Made by a program: the position numbers and the translations under genes
Shown here: in pieces, positions 1 to 11,675 of the stretch
How the letters are laid out: each line of letters opens with the position of its first letter
Position numbering within the stretch: position 1 is the stretch's first letter
NCBI GenBank assembly: GCA_009760855.2
Contig: WPIO01000070.1
Location: 1-37,500, forward strand
Length of the DNA: 37,500 nt
Source of the DNA: Cristatella mucedo
Lineage: Eukaryota > Bryozoa > Phylactolaemata > Cristatellidae
Direction: 5' to 3'
Notes under the pieces: generated by a model
Database searches by the model: none
What the model was told of the DNA's origin: nothing
What the model saw: only the letters and a program-made list of their open reading frames with translations

Positions 1-1500
1 ATTAAGTTCCAGTCTGGCTTTAGAGCTAATCACTCCACAGAGTCAGCATTGCTTCGGGTATACAACGACCTACTTAGGAATGCAGACATGGGTAGAGTGT
101 CTCTTCTTGTTTTTGCTCGATCTTTCGGCAGCTTTTGATACCATCGATCACAAAGTACTTCTAGAGCGCCTCTCATCTCGCCTGGGCATCACTGGCACTG
201 CTCTGCAGTGGGTTCAGGTCCTATCTCAGTGGGAGACTCCAGAGTGTTGATGTGAATGGACAAAGATCATCTGAAGTACCTCTAAAATATGGAGTACCTC
301 AGGGCTCTGTGCTAGGTCCGGTCCCTTTTCACCGTCTATACTCTCCCTCTCGCTGATGTGATTGCCAAGCACAATCTAGGCTTTCACTTCTATGCGGATG
401 ACACTCAGTTGTACCTTTGCTTTGATCCCTCCCAGCCTTCGAGCACCTCAAATTCTCTCAACTCACTTGCTGCATGCATTGATGACATCCGATCATGGAT
501 GGCAGCAAGTTTTCTAAAACTAAACGATGATAAAACTAACTTACTAGTTATGGGCAAACCTAGTGTTATTCAGAAATTGGAAAGGCTGACTTTCAAAATT
601 GGCTCTGCCAGCATATCTCCAGTTGCATCAGCTCGAAATCTAGGTGTCATATTCCAAAGCGACCTCTCGTTAGACGACCACATCAGCTCCACAGTCAAAT
701 CTGCCTATTTTTCAGCTTCATAACATTGCTAAAATTAGGGCTTGTTTAGATAAGGATACCACGTCCAAGTTGGTCCATGCATTCGTGACATCTCGTCTCG
801 ACTTCTGCAACTCACTGCTTACTGGCCTACCAGCATGTGCGATCAGGCGATTGCAGCTGGGTGCAAAACTCTGCAGCTAGGCTTGTCTGCCGTGAGCGTC
901 GCAGTTGCCACATTACTCCACTTCTCGCCGACCTGCACTGGTTACCAGTCAAGCAACGGATTGACTTCAAGGTTTTGTCGCTCACTTTTAGGTCTCTTCA
1001 TTATATGGCTCCAGCCTATCTTTCAGATATACTACCCCATCAGGCCAAGCATCGTACCACTCGCTTTTCGGAATCCAACAGTCTAGAAAATACCTCGCAC
1101 AAACCTTAAATCCTTTGGAGACCGTGCATTTAGCTCGTATGCTCCCACAGCCTGGAACTCCCTCCCGACCTGCATCAGAACATCCCCTGACCTGACCACA
1201 TTTAAAAGAAACTTAAAAACATTCCTATTTAGGACAGCATTTAGTGGGTCCTTGTGATTCGTCCTCGATGTGCTTATGCGTGCTGACACTGTTCATGCTG
1301 CCACTAACCACATTTGCATGCTGACCCAGTGCATGTAACCCCTAACCATGTTATTCATTTTGTTTGTTTTTCAAGCATGATTTTACTTACTATTCTATTG
1401 CGTATCACTTTGCAGCAAATGTAAAGCGCCTAGAAAGAGATTAAGTTCTCTGAGGGCGCTTTATCAAGTGCAATATTATTATATTATTATTATTAATAAT
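1..1500 (+). mobile_element. LINE family 1 (L2/CR1-like), copy A, 5' end outside window
   Basis: Decayed non-LTR retrotransposon covering the reverse transcriptase, the C-terminal region and the complete 3' UTR. Visible RT landmarks are AFDTIDH near 135, VPQGSVLGP near 295-320 and the catalytic YADD at about 391-402, inside an open stretch at 358-723. At least three frameshifts break the frame (near 115, 215 and 330, and again near 717), so it cannot code for an active enzyme. The C-terminal part (SRLDFCNSLL, QNSAARLVCR, DLHWLPVK) is the conserved tail of L2/CR1-type ORF2 proteins. The 3' UTR ends in a hairpin (1422-1465) followed by an (ATT)n tail. The element begins before the window. Confidence 0.93.
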
Positions 1501-1705
1501 CCGTGACCTGCTTGTGCTAGTAGCAGCTGCCCCCTTTATTCCTCTTCAGCTCCTTCGCATGGCCGATACACTCACGGGCACGGGCAGATTGATTATGCCT
1601 TAACTAATTCTAACCTTAGCCTGAACTAATTCTAACCGGCTGGCCAGTTGACCCAAAGCTGCTGCGAAATAATGACCGACTATTCGTACGCTTTCAGTTA
1701 ACCGG

Positions 1706-1806
1706 ATCATGTTTCCTTTGCAGCTAATTTAAGTGCGTAGAAAGAGATTGGGCTCTCTGAGGGTGCTATAGAACATGTATTATTGTAATAATAATTATTA
1801 TTATAT
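1706..1806 (+). mobile_element. Solo 3' end of LINE family 1
   Basis: A severely 5'-truncated copy. It has the terminal hairpin region (AGAAAGAGATT ... CTCTGAGGGTGCTAT) and an (ATT)-type tail like copy A, with substitutions that mark it as a separate insertion. Only 200 bp separate it from the tail of copy A. Confidence 0.8.
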
Positions 1807-1809
1807 CAC

Positions 1810-2252
1810 GCCGCTGTCCGTAGTGCATTTCTGGAAGTCGCTTCTTCCGTGCAGGTATTGTACAACTGCCTAAGTGATCGCAAGCCGAAGCGTATACTGC
1901 TGCCTGCTTTGTATATACTATTTTTTATACACTTTATATACACTGTGCCTGCTATGTAAAACTAGCGTAAATTTAACAGCCAGCCCATTGTTGTGAACTG
2001 ACCAGACGGATATGCTTAGCATTCAGAACACCTGTACGATGGCTAATAAAAGGCATCCCCTAGCTATTGCACTAAATGAGAAGCTAATGTAATACATAAT
2101 ATGAGGATTATATAGAGCGTGCAAGCGGCATGGCAGCCTGACTGTGTGAATTCCGAAAAATTAATACAAGATGCCCAGTTAAAGGTAAAAGAAAAGTGTT
2201 GATCTCTGGGAGGAAGACTTCGTGCACCGGCCAGTGATTCTGGAACGGACCA
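1810..2252. other. Unassigned sequence
   Basis: AT-rich, with no convincing exon, known repeat or long frame. Nothing in it can be named. Confidence 0.4.
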
Positions 2253-2446
2253 TCACGCACAGCGGCGCCCATAATCGCCCTTATTTTTCTTTTCCTCGGC
2301 CTCTATCTCTGGCTCACGATCTCTCCTGACGCGACGCCGAGCCTCCGCAGCTCTCCGAGCCTCTAATTTTGCTGACGCTCTTTCCAAAGTTTTCAGCCTG
2401 CGCTCCAGTTTTCTCGAAACGTTCGCAGAAGGTTCGCAAGAAGGAA
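2253..2446 (-). CDS. Candidate terminal exon: charged coiled-coil C terminus
   Basis: On the minus strand a frame is open from 2453 to a TGA at 2253-2255, with an AG acceptor-like site (ATTCCAG) just before 2446. The translation starts PSCEPSANVS and becomes a dense charged helix (RKLERRLKTLERASAK, then LEARRAAEARRRVRR, EIEAEEKK). Its Leu and Ala spacing suits an amphipathic coiled coil. It has no internal start codon, so it would have to be a spliced 3' exon. No polyadenylation signal was found just downstream, and no upstream exon was identified. The segment is GC-rich compared with its AT-rich surroundings, and it resembles none of the window's LINE or SINE families. It may be a genuine exon, a pseudogene fragment or chance; no family can be named. 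Confidence 0.3.
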
Positions 2447-2456
2447 CTGGAATTCA

Positions 2457-3439
2457 GGGCTTAATGATGGCGCTGCCGCCAGACGTCAACTCGTCAGAAC
2501 TCGCAGTAAGTCGCAGTAGATCAGGATGCTCTAGCAATTGATGCTATCCATGCATCCATGCCCACAGCGCTAGCTCCCTATCTAAGACGGCGATTAGCTC
2601 TACTCTCGAGGTAGCCGAAATATGCAAACTATAGGTACCGGTGTCTGAATGCATATCTGTATATACATATACTATTACTGGTGTAGGTAAGTTGATGTAT
2701 AATATGTATACCCATATGTAATAACAAGGTGCGATTAAGTAAAGGGTACAAGCTGACATTACCTGAAAGGTCGCCTTATCGCCCTAATAGGTAATGCTAT
2801 GTGCCCCATGTTTCATGTTCGTGCGTGCGACTGCATTTATTTATCGAGCATGTCGCAGAACGGCTCCCAAGTGACTAAAATGGCTGATCAACTGAGAGCC
2901 TTTTTATATAATTCAGCCTCCACCCGGGTAGTATGGCAGACCCAACATGATTATTCCATCCGAGCCGACGCCAGCCGATCATCAAAGCAATCCGGATAGT
3001 CTTCAAAGGTCAAAACACTTGTTTCTAAGTGTGTTTTCACGATAATCGATGACCAGCTGGGCTAAAGTGCTTATGCAAAGCATGTCCATAGCAGGAACTT
3101 CGCATATCCGTAGGCTGTACTGGAGGCAAGATCAACTGATTTTTTATAATACCGCCCACAACTGCAGTATGCATACATTCATTAAAGACGATTCACAAGG
3201 TCAAATGATATGCTTTGATGAGTGGGCAGATTTTTAAATTTCACATAAAACATCATCCAGTCAGGATGTCACGCTTTCAATCGGAAGTTACTTTCGCACT
3301 GCAGATGCACAGAAACTCGAGGCGCTGAGTACAAAGACCTTGACCCTGACCTTGACAGAGGCTAGTTAGAGGTTAATAGACCGGAGTCGGGGGAGCTGGT
3401 GCTCTTGGGAAGCCCCGGAATTAATGATTGCATTTCACC
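2457..3439. other. Unassigned sequence
   Basis: Short chance frames only (for example 2544-2759 minus, 2799-2999 plus, 3049-3237 plus). None has recognisable domains or paired splice sites. Confidence 0.4.
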
Positions 3440-3600
3440 TAGTTAGCCGGAGCACGATAATGAAGGGACCCATAAACGAGGCTCCTGTACTGCTTAATGA
3501 GGAGCCAGTGCAGGTCAGAGATACGTAGTTGACGAGGCAGTTTCGACGTTCACGACAGACTATACTCGCTGGCGAGTTTTGCACAAGTATAAGAATCTAG
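3440..3600 (-). mobile_element. LINE family 1, degraded fragment
   Basis: The sequence matches, on the minus strand, the C-terminal coding part of family 1 around the DLHWLPVK and QNSAARLVC region. It is recognisable from blocks such as GAGCCAGTGCAGGTC and GTTTTGCAC shared with other copies. It is old and carries indels. Confidence 0.6.
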
Positions 3601-3749
3601 CTACCCGGCAGAGAAATCTGTAGCGTGGGAGCGATAGAAGTCTTGATCGGATGCCACAAATGAATGTACTCACTTTGCTATCGTACACTTATCCAAGCAC
3701 GCCATAGTTTTAATAATACTACATAACTTGAAGTAAGATCAGTATTTTG

Positions 3750-4022
3750 TATTGCATTTCCGTCTGTAACTCCACAGAGTCACACGAAGGCTATGTGGGT
3801 GTTACGCAGGAGAGTTTTGTATGGAGAACTCACAGCTTAAGCGGCTTACGGTACGCATTCGGTAGCCAACAGACTTCATCACATGCAACAAAGAGAAAGT
3901 GGGAAGCATAGCAGAGTCAGGAGAGCAGTTGAAGAAGCGAGTAACGTGGAAGTGGCAGCTCGGGACCGCTGAAAAGAAAGAGCAATGGTCGGTAGCAGGA
4001 GAGTAGCAGTCGTTGCGTTAGA
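3750..4022 (-). mobile_element. LINE family 2, 3' end
   Basis: Minus-strand copy of the family 2 3' UTR and the last part of its ORF. The marker block GGTACGCATTCGGTAGCCAA lies at 3851-3870, and the end near 3757 carries the GACGGAAATGCAATAC terminus. It matches the copies at 15303, 17728 and 31470. Confidence 0.85.
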
Positions 4023-4094
4023 AGGTGAGTGAGTGAGTACGAAATACACACACTTGCGCCCAGTAATAGATCGGGTGGGGGAGATGGGGCGAGG

Positions 4095-4235
4095 GAGATG
4101 GAGAGCAAGTTATAGAGAGATCAAAGGCTGAGGGGAGAGAACAGGAGAGAGAGAATGGTAACGGGAAACGGAAAAGAGGGATTGAGCGAGCGAGAGAGAG
4201 AGAGAGGGGGAGATAGAGCGAGAGGAGAGGCCAGT
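4095..4235 (+). repeat. GA-rich low-complexity tract
   Basis: Irregular purine-rich sequence (GAGAGA interspersed with GGGG and AGAT). It is the degenerate outskirts of the large GA block that follows. Confidence 0.75.
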
Positions 4236-4473
4236 CCAATAAAAAGTCGAACATCTTCCCTGCACGCCTCTTTCAACTGTCAGCCATGATTAATGAGCCG
4301 AGCCCATGGACTACTGGGCTACTCAACGTTATTAAGCCGGTGGTGGTGGCCTTTGAGCGAGCGATCAATTAGTCAAAGGCCAACGCTAGTAATTAGTATG
4401 GGCACTGGTAGTCGCTCAATTATAAGCTGGTTGACAACCTTTAGGGATTGGGACCGGGGAAATCACTGAGGAG

Positions 4474-5458
<985 letters not shown>

Positions 5459-5960
5459 CGTGGGCTCACATGAAAGAACTCCAGTCGTGCGTCCAGTCGC
5501 ACGAAGTGAGTGGGAGCAATCGCCAGCAATTTGTCGTTTGCGAGCGAATGCAGCAGCAGAACAGTGACAGTCGAGCCGCTGCTTAGCGGCGAACTGCGAG
5601 GGGTTTCTAAAGGACAGTTGGTTATGAGACGAGGCAAAGTCAAGTCCAAGGTCTCTCAAATTGACTGCACGCTGCGGCAAGCTAAACACTCGACCGCATC
5701 GAAGGCCAGACGGCAAGCGCTCAGAGAGCGTTCGCTTACATTAAAACCCGAAAGCACATGCCGCCTGCTCGAGAGGTCGAATTCGCCACGGACTCGCGAA
5801 GGGACGACCGTTGCAGCTCGTTGCACTCGCGCTGCTCGCACGAGAGCACGAGGCCGCTGCACAAGAAGAGCGAAGACGTCGAAGAAAAGAAGACGTCGAA
5901 GCGAGAGATGGCGGCGGCGGCTCACGCAGCGGCTCGCGCAGCCAGCGAAGCCGCTCTCAC

Positions 5961-6096
5961 GTGAAGGAAGGCTCCTCCGCCGAAGCCGCCCATGAAGATC
6001 CAGTCCTGCGTGCTGTAGTCCGAGTCGTTTGGAAGGAACTCGGGCCGTTTGTAGTGCTTCCGCAGCTCGGCTTTAATGATTGGGTGACAGTTACTC
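5961..6096 (-). CDS. JmjC/cupin-8 membrane protein, exon 2
   Basis: A minus-strand internal exon of 136 bp. It is bounded by an acceptor (TTGTCTGCAG, boundary 6097/6096) and a donor (CAC then GTGAGA, boundary 5961/5960). Its first G completes the split Trp codon left by exon 1, and 45 codons follow. The peptide has the conserved block SNC ... LRKHYKRPEFLP ... DWIFMGGFGGGAFLH. Members of the JmjC/cupin-8 family (2-oxoglutarate Fe(II) dioxygenases) usually have DWIFMG, a Gly-rich turn and then the H-x-D iron motif. The final His is therefore probably the first iron ligand, with x-D on the next exon. The following exon would start in phase 0. I found no such exon between 1 and 5960, so the rest probably lies beyond the left edge or was missed. 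The substrate is unknown. Confidence 0.85.
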
Positions 6097-6108
6097 CTGC
6101 AGACAAGA

Positions 6109-6238
<130 letters not shown>

Positions 6239-6271
6239 GAAAATCACGATCCGTCGCAGTGGCCACACCGT

Positions 6272-6699
6272 TGGCAGCTTCATGACTTTGCTAAAATTCG
6301 GGCTTGTTTAGATAAAGATACCACGTCAAAGTTGGTCCATACATTCATGACTTCGCGTCTCGACTTCTGCAACTCACTGCTTACTGGCCTACCAGCATGT
6401 GCGATCAGGCGATTGCAGCTGGTGCAAAACTCTGCAGCTAGGCTTGTCTGTCGTGAGCTTCGCAGTTGCCACATTACTCCACTTCTCGCCGACCTGCACT
6501 GGCTACAAGTCAAGCAACGGATTGACTTCAAGGTTTTGTCGCTCACTTTTAGGTCCCTTCATTCTTTGGCTCCAGCCTATCTTTCTGATCTACTCCCCCA
6601 CCAGGCCGCGCATCGTACCACCCGCTTTTCGGAATCCAACAGTCTACCACTAACTCGTGCAAACCTCAAATCCTTTAGAGACCGTGCAATTAGTTAGCT
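6272..6699 (+). mobile_element. LINE family 1 fragment
   Basis: C-terminal ORF portion only, one of the better preserved stretches. An uninterrupted frame runs from DKDTTSKL through SRLDFCNSLL, QNSAARLVC and DLHW to LKSFRDRAIS near 6697. Both ends are truncated: there is no RT core and no 3' UTR or tail here. It lies in intron 1 of the JmjC gene in the opposite orientation. Confidence 0.9.
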
Positions 6700-6815
6700 T
6701 ACTTTGCTTGCAAAGCGTGAACCGCCATCGGTAAAGTCTGGGATGCTTGTCTTCTCTGCTTTCAGCGCATCAGCAGCTGATGATTCACTTTCAGCTTCGA
6801 ATCCCTGAGAGCCGG

Positions 6816-6850
<35 letters not shown>

Positions 6851-7427
6851 GAACTTCCCTTCAGCCTCGCGACGGCTGGAGTAGGAGAGGCCAAACTTTC
6901 GCATGTCGAGGGGGGAGCTTTTTCGAATATACTTCTCCTCTTGAGATCGTGGTCGTGTGAAGCCTCGAGTATCTGCCGTTCGCTTCGGCTGCTGCGGCTG
7001 CGGCAGTCTCGTTGTTTGCACAGTCGGACGTGCTGCAACAGTCGTCCAGGGGAGCCGGTCGATTGCATTAGGCTGCCATCCAAGATAAGATGAGAGGAGT
7101 ATAAGAGCTAATCGGGCCGATACTCCGCCGGCAGCCTCGGTCTGCCGCTGATGACTGGACGACCAGCAGTAGCCCTCCACCCACCCCCGACTTCTGGCGG
7201 CGTGAGTTTGCTTCCGGGAACGAGACTTCTCCACCAGTTTAATATTGGAGTTCAAAAACCAGCCACCAGGCGGTGGTCACTGGGGGCACAACTCCTGATA
7301 CGAAAGAGACTGAAATCCTCTTTTTTCTGCTCTAATTCTTATTATGCGGCGGAGCGATGGAGGAACGATGGAGCAGGGGGCGCCATTCGCCCTCCCCTAA
7401 AGCTGGGGGACCTGGGCCGCCCCCAAC
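6700..7427. other. Intron 1 sequence of the JmjC gene, unassigned
   Basis: Moderately GC-rich, with no recognisable element apart from the G run listed separately. Frames on both strands are Pro/Gly or Arg-rich and overlap, as expected by chance in such composition. Confidence 0.4.
6817..6849 (+). repeat. Poly-G run, 33 nt
   Basis: Thirty-three consecutive G on the plus strand (poly-C in the JmjC pre-mRNA sense). The length is prone to sequencing error and the true count is uncertain. Confidence 0.95.
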
Positions 7428-7576
7428 GAGCTGGTTTGGTCTAGCTGTTAAGGTGCTCGCCCCGACCAAGGTCTGACTGAGGTCGTGGGCTCGAGCCCCG
7501 AGGCATATGTGAAGCGCCTGAATAGAGATTAAGTTCTCTTGGGGCGCTATATAAATGAATTATATTTTATTTATTT
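7428..7576 (+). mobile_element. SINE-1 (tRNA-derived head, LINE family 1-type tail)
   Basis: The head has pol III-type promoter boxes: an A-box-like TGGTCTAGCTGTTAAGG and a B-box-like GGCTCGAGCCCC. The tail, from about 7508, is the LINE family 1 terminal hairpin: GCGCC ... AGAGA-TTAAGT-TCTCT ... GGCGC. Over 45 aligned bases I count 38 identities with the terminus of copy A. It ends in AATGAATTATATTTTATTTATTT. This is the best preserved SINE-1 in the window. Confidence 0.9.
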
Positions 7577-8029
7577 ACACCTACTTACCGTCCCCAACCG
7601 TCACCAAAGACCAACGTTATATCCTACTTCCAATCGTGAGAAACAGCCGAGTTCGAGGCGGAAAACACCGCGATCGTATGCTCGTACTGTTTCCTTCACT
7701 TGGAGGCCTTTCCCTCTTTGCCCTACATGAAAGTCTTTCGAGCCTTGCTCCCCTTGCCCCCCTCGCCCCCCTTGCTGAAAATCCTGGCGTCGCCTCTGCG
7801 GATATTACGGATGCAGCATCGCACGGAGTTGTTGCTGCAATGCACCAATAATCGATTATGTGTTCTGCTGCATTCAAGAGTGCATGTATACCTTAATCAA
7901 CCGGGTTTTTACGTCAGCTAGGAACCTAAGCGTACCTGGACGTGCGTATCGTGGCTAGAAAAACTTGCAGCGTCGGTAGTGAGGTGAAAACCCACCGTGT
8001 CTTCTCAGCGTCTGATGGCAATTTAATGA
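7577..8029. other. Intron 1 sequence, unassigned
   Basis: It contains a short CCCCTTGCC-type repeat at 7744-7773. No exon or known element is recognised. Confidence 0.4.
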
Positions 8030-8165
8030 ATTGTATCTCCATCTGCAACTCCACAGAGCCACAAAGACAATGTGGGTGTAACGCCGGAGAGTTTTGTGTA
8101 GCCTACTCACGGTCTAAGCGGCTTTCGGTACGCATTCGGTAGCCAACATACTTCATCTCACGAAT
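8030..8165 (-). mobile_element. LINE family 2, 3' UTR fragment
   Basis: A 5'-truncated copy with the family markers CTCCATCTGCAACTCCACAG at the 3' side and GGTACGCATTCGGTAGCCAA at 8128-8147. The 3' end faces left. Confidence 0.85.
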
Positions 8166-8275
8166 ACGGAATAGTTAAACACCGCACCAGAAAGGAACTG
8201 AATTAAGAGAACTGATTCTCTTTCTTTACAAGCACTTAAATGTATGCTGAAGAAAGGGAAGCATGTCACTTGACC

Positions 8276-8371
8276 AGCAACATGGCAGGCAAGCGTGTAC
8301 CGCCGACATTGTACATGAATACGAGCAACATGGCAGGCAAGCGTGTACCGCCGACATTGTACATGAATACG
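8276..8371 (+). repeat. 48-bp tandem duplication, two exact copies
   Basis: Copy 1 is 8276-8323 and copy 2 is 8324-8371; I see no mismatch between them. Each begins AGCAACATGGCAGG and ends TACATGAATACG. Perfect identity suggests a recent duplication. The unit is a multiple of three, so all frames through it stay open in register. Confidence 0.95.
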
Positions 8372-9168
8372 AATGAAAGGCACTGCGCCGGACTGTGGCG
8401 ATTGGCGCCGGCGAAGCTTGCAACCAATGAGCCACTCAAACTCAAGCCAACGTCGTGCCGTACAGTAACCTTCCAATTTATCAAGGCTGACCAGGATGCA
8501 GCTACTAGCAGACAATTAAGAGCTATGCGATAAAAAGCCGTGCTCGGCCCGCCTGACCTTTGCTAGTTGACCTTTGGGACCAAGGAACGTGGGCTCTGAG
8601 TAGCAGTGAGCTCCACCAAAGATGGCCCGTCGGTGCCCTACCCCTCCCTCCCGGTGGCGCGTGGGGAGGGGTAAGAGTTAAGGAGCCGCGCCCAGGTGGC
8701 AGAAAAGTGAGTAGACGCACGGGCGCTCTGGTAGCATAGGCACCTAATGCATATGCACCTAATGGGCGATCTGCAGGAATGAAGCGTGTGCTTCAAAGAG
8801 TAGTTGGGATCGTGGCTAGGCTTCAAATCGCGTAGTCAGGAAATGTGGGGATGCCAGTCGGTAGAAATGTTGACGGGTTTATATGAACAGGCAATATGGT
8901 CTGCAGCAGATTTGCTGTAAGAGGCTCGCCTAAACCATCCGAGTGAGATGCCAGGCTGGAGAGACATGAATGCATATTAGATCGGATGGGTAAGCGAGAG
9001 GGGGAAGCTCGGGCGGATAAGCCTGGGGGAGGGGGAGATCGGATGGGTAAGCCAGAGCAAGAAGGTCAGATGGGTGAACTAGAGGGAGAAGAACCAGGGA
9101 ACCTAAAGCTGATAGAAAGAACCTTGAAGACGGCGCTCTGCTTGAGTGAGAACCGGAACGGAGCAGGT
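8372..9168. other. Intron 1 sequence, unassigned
   Basis: No supported gene. The right part (from about 8985) is purine-rich and grades into the GA block. Confidence 0.4.
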
Positions 9169-9169
9169 C

Positions 9170-9266
<97 letters not shown>

Positions 9267-9406
9267 GGAGAGAGGGAGAGGTAAAGAGAGAAAGAGAGAG
9301 AGGGATAGAGATAGAGATGGGGAGAGGGATAGAGATGGGGAGAGGGATAGAGAGGGAGAGGGAGAGAGAGAGGGAGAGAGAGAGAGAGAGGGGAGAGGGA
9401 TAGAGA

Positions 9407-9443
<37 letters not shown>

Positions 9444-9455
9444 GGAGAGAGGGAG

Positions 9456-9528
<73 letters not shown>

Positions 9529-9536
9529 GAGGGGGG
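9170..9536 (+). repeat. Complex GA-rich block with GATAGAGATGG units
   Basis: (GA)n segments are interrupted by AGAGATAGAGATGGGG-type units (9303-9350) and by GGGAGAGG variants. It is a compound microsatellite inside intron 1. Confidence 0.95.
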
Positions 9537-9538
9537 AG

Positions 9539-9672
9539 TTGCGTGAGATGACATTTGCTGTTGGCTTCCAAATGCGTACCGAAAGCCGCTTAGGCTGTGA
9601 GTTCGCTATACAAAACTCTCCTGTGCAACATCCACATTGTCTCTTTGGCTCTGTGGAGTTCCAGACGGAGAT
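9539..9672 (+). mobile_element. LINE family 2, 3' UTR fragment
   Basis: Plus-strand family 2 terminus running from the GCGTGAGATGA block to GGAGTTCCAGACGGAGATAA. It directly abuts the GA block on its 5' side. Confidence 0.85.
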
Positions 9673-10432
9673 AAAAAGGAGCGAGAGAGAAAAAAAGAGA
9701 GAGATGCGACCACTGCGAAGAGCCCCGCGGACGAAGCCTAGCCGCCGAGTTTAGCGTCATCTGTATCTCACTGCCACTGCGGCGGTAAAGTCCCACTGCG
9801 GGAGAGTCACACGAGTGAGTCTACAGGGGACGTCGCAGTTATGTCGACAAATTTTCTAAGCACTTCCAAATGATTGCCTTTACTTAACTGAAATGAGGCC
9901 GACCTAGCTGTGCAGCTGACGCGGTCGCTCCGCCAAAAGCCTCTGTCACTAAGTCAGGACGGCCGTAAGTTCTTCGTTCAGCGAGAATCAATAGGAGAGA
10001 CACCAAACAGGATCGAGGCACGAGGTATCGAGGGGCGAGACGCTCCCCGTTTCCTAGCGAGACCGCGTTTCCTAGCGACACCACGTTTGGCTGCAACCGT
10101 GAGGTTGCAGTCATGTCGCCATTCCAACGCAAGGCTTGATATAATCCAAGTGCAAACGTCGATGCTCGCAAGCTGCAGACAAGCTAGAGCCATTAGATCA
10201 AAACGGGCGAGAAGGCACGCTTGTACCGAAACGGACGGTTCGTGTGATTCACGTCTCTGGCCGCCAAAGTCGCGAGTTAAACTCGCGTCTCTGGCCACGG
10301 AAGTCACGGGTTCAGTTAGGGAATTTGACGAGATATGCTCGTCTTTAGTTCTAGCGCTGCGGCAATTCCTTGTAGGCAGTTATATAAATCCGACCGCCAA
10401 GCAAATACGCGTCTCTTTAAGGGATAGATAGC

Positions 10433-10433
<1 letters not shown>
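9673..10433. other. Intron 1 sequence, unassigned
   Basis: Contains short direct repeats such as TTTCCTAGCGA (10050-10080) and GCGTCTCTGGCC-like units near 10255-10295. No exon or known element is recognised. Confidence 0.4.

Positions 10434-10434
<1 letters not shown>

Positions 10435-10500
<66 letters not shown>
10435..10500 (+). repeat. (GA)n microsatellite
   Basis: About 30 GA units in intron 1, roughly 190 bp downstream of exon 1 in the sense of the gene. Confidence 0.97.
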
Positions 10501-10501
<1 letters not shown>

Positions 10502-10694
10502 GAGGAGTGGAGAGGAGAGGATAGAGTAACAGCGAACCCACGCCAATAGCGACGCACTAGTCGCCGTCTGTGGACGACAGCGACGCAGCAGTCAGCGGAC
10601 GACAAAGGATCGCTCGGCAACTGCCGCCGCGAAGCAGCGAGCTGCATCCGCGACAGGGTGAGCGAGCTGGCGGCGGCGGCGTCGGCCGACTTAC

Positions 10695-11386
10695 CAGCCT
10701 ACATACCAGTGCGGCTGACCGGGGTCGAGCCGCTGTCGCTCGGCGCTCATGTTGAACACGTCCGCCATCGAGGCGAACTCGGTGCGGTAGGGAAAGAACT
10801 GGCACTCCCTGTCGATCGACGCGATGGCGCCCGGAGTGTCGGCGTACAGGCGCTTGAAGTAGTCGAACGTGAACGCGCGCAGCGCGCTCCAGCCGCGCGC
10901 GCCGCCGCGCACCAGCAGCGGCACGCCCGTGTAGGCGTGCACGCGCGCGAACGCGTCCGCGCTCGGCGCGCCGAGCGCCGCCTCCGCCACCGGCACGGCG
11001 CCGCCGAGGCTCGCGCACAGGTCGCAGTCGACCGGCGGCCTCGTCAGCTCCATCAGGACGACGTTGTTCGCCACGACGCACCGCTGCGACACCAAGTAGC
11101 CGGCGACGCGCTCGCGCAAGGAGAAGGCGCCGGCGGCCAGCAGCACGGCGACCAGCGCCGCCGCCGCCCACGGGCGGCAGCGGCGCGACGGCGGCGGGCG
11201 GCGCTGGACGCCGCCGCCGCCGGCGGTCGAGGCGACCGCAGCTGACGGTTCGACAGCTCGACCGCGCCGCCGCGCGCGGCCACGCACCAGTGACGCGAGC
11301 ACGTCGGCCGCTCGGTCGTCGGCGCAGCCGCTGTCTTCCCAGGCGCGAAGCAGCGCAGCGGTCAGCGCCTCCGTCGCGGCCGCCAT
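10695..11386 (-). CDS. JmjC/cupin-8 membrane protein, exon 1 (start codon to split Trp)
   Basis: Minus-strand first coding exon of 230 codons plus two bases. I chose the ATG at 11386 because the peptide then starts MAAATEAL; the frame stays open upstream, but that part is low-complexity Arg/Ala/Pro typical of GC-rich DNA. Residues 73-90 (AAAALVAVLLAAGAFSL) form one membrane segment preceded by Arg residues, predicting a type-II protein with the enzyme in the lumen or outside. Conserved blocks follow: RPPVDCDLC (116-124), AYTGVPLLV (151-159), CQFFPYRTEF (195-204) and WYVGW (227-231). These are typical of membrane-anchored JmjC/cupin-8 proteins. The donor is a perfect GTAAGT at 10694, and exon 2 at 5961-6096 continues in phase. 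The role is presumably hydroxylation or demethylation; the substrate is unknown. No expression evidence. Confidence 0.85.
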
Positions 11387-11593
11387 GTACTGGTCGGTCG
11401 CGGCGGCGGCGGCCGCGGAGGAGGGCGGTCCGCCGACGGGGCCGTCGCCGGCGCGAAGCAGCAGCTGCACGTCGCCGAGGCGCCGCGCGCGCGCGCGGGC
11501 GGGCTGCGATACCGAGGAATCGATGGGAGGGCGCGCCGAACGTCCGCCCGCGCGGCGCCCGTCGCGGCTCGTCGGCCGGTGACGAGGCGCCGC

Positions 11594-11675
11594 GCGGGCG
11601 GGCGGGCGGGCGGGCGGGCGGGCGGAAGGAAGTACGGACGGACGGAAGAAAGTACGGACGGACGGACGGGCCGCC
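11594..11675 (+). repeat. (GGGC)n and (GGAC)n short tandem repeats
   Basis: About seven GGGC units (11594-11624) are followed by GGAC units at 11635-11670. They lie upstream of the JmjC start inside the CpG island. Confidence 0.9.

Noticed and set aside
7430-7500. Possible tRNA gene from A- and B-box-like sequences
   Set aside because: No complete cloverleaf or acceptor stem; the same unit recurs with a LINE-type tail, so it is a SINE head.
9146-9571. Arg-Glu or Ser-Leu-rich frames of 85-213 codons
   Set aside because: Same artefact in the second GA block.
10557-11283. Arg/Ala-rich frames on both strands overlapping JmjC exon 1
   Set aside because: Shadows of a GC-rich coding exon; the JmjC frame has the domain blocks and the correct splice phase.
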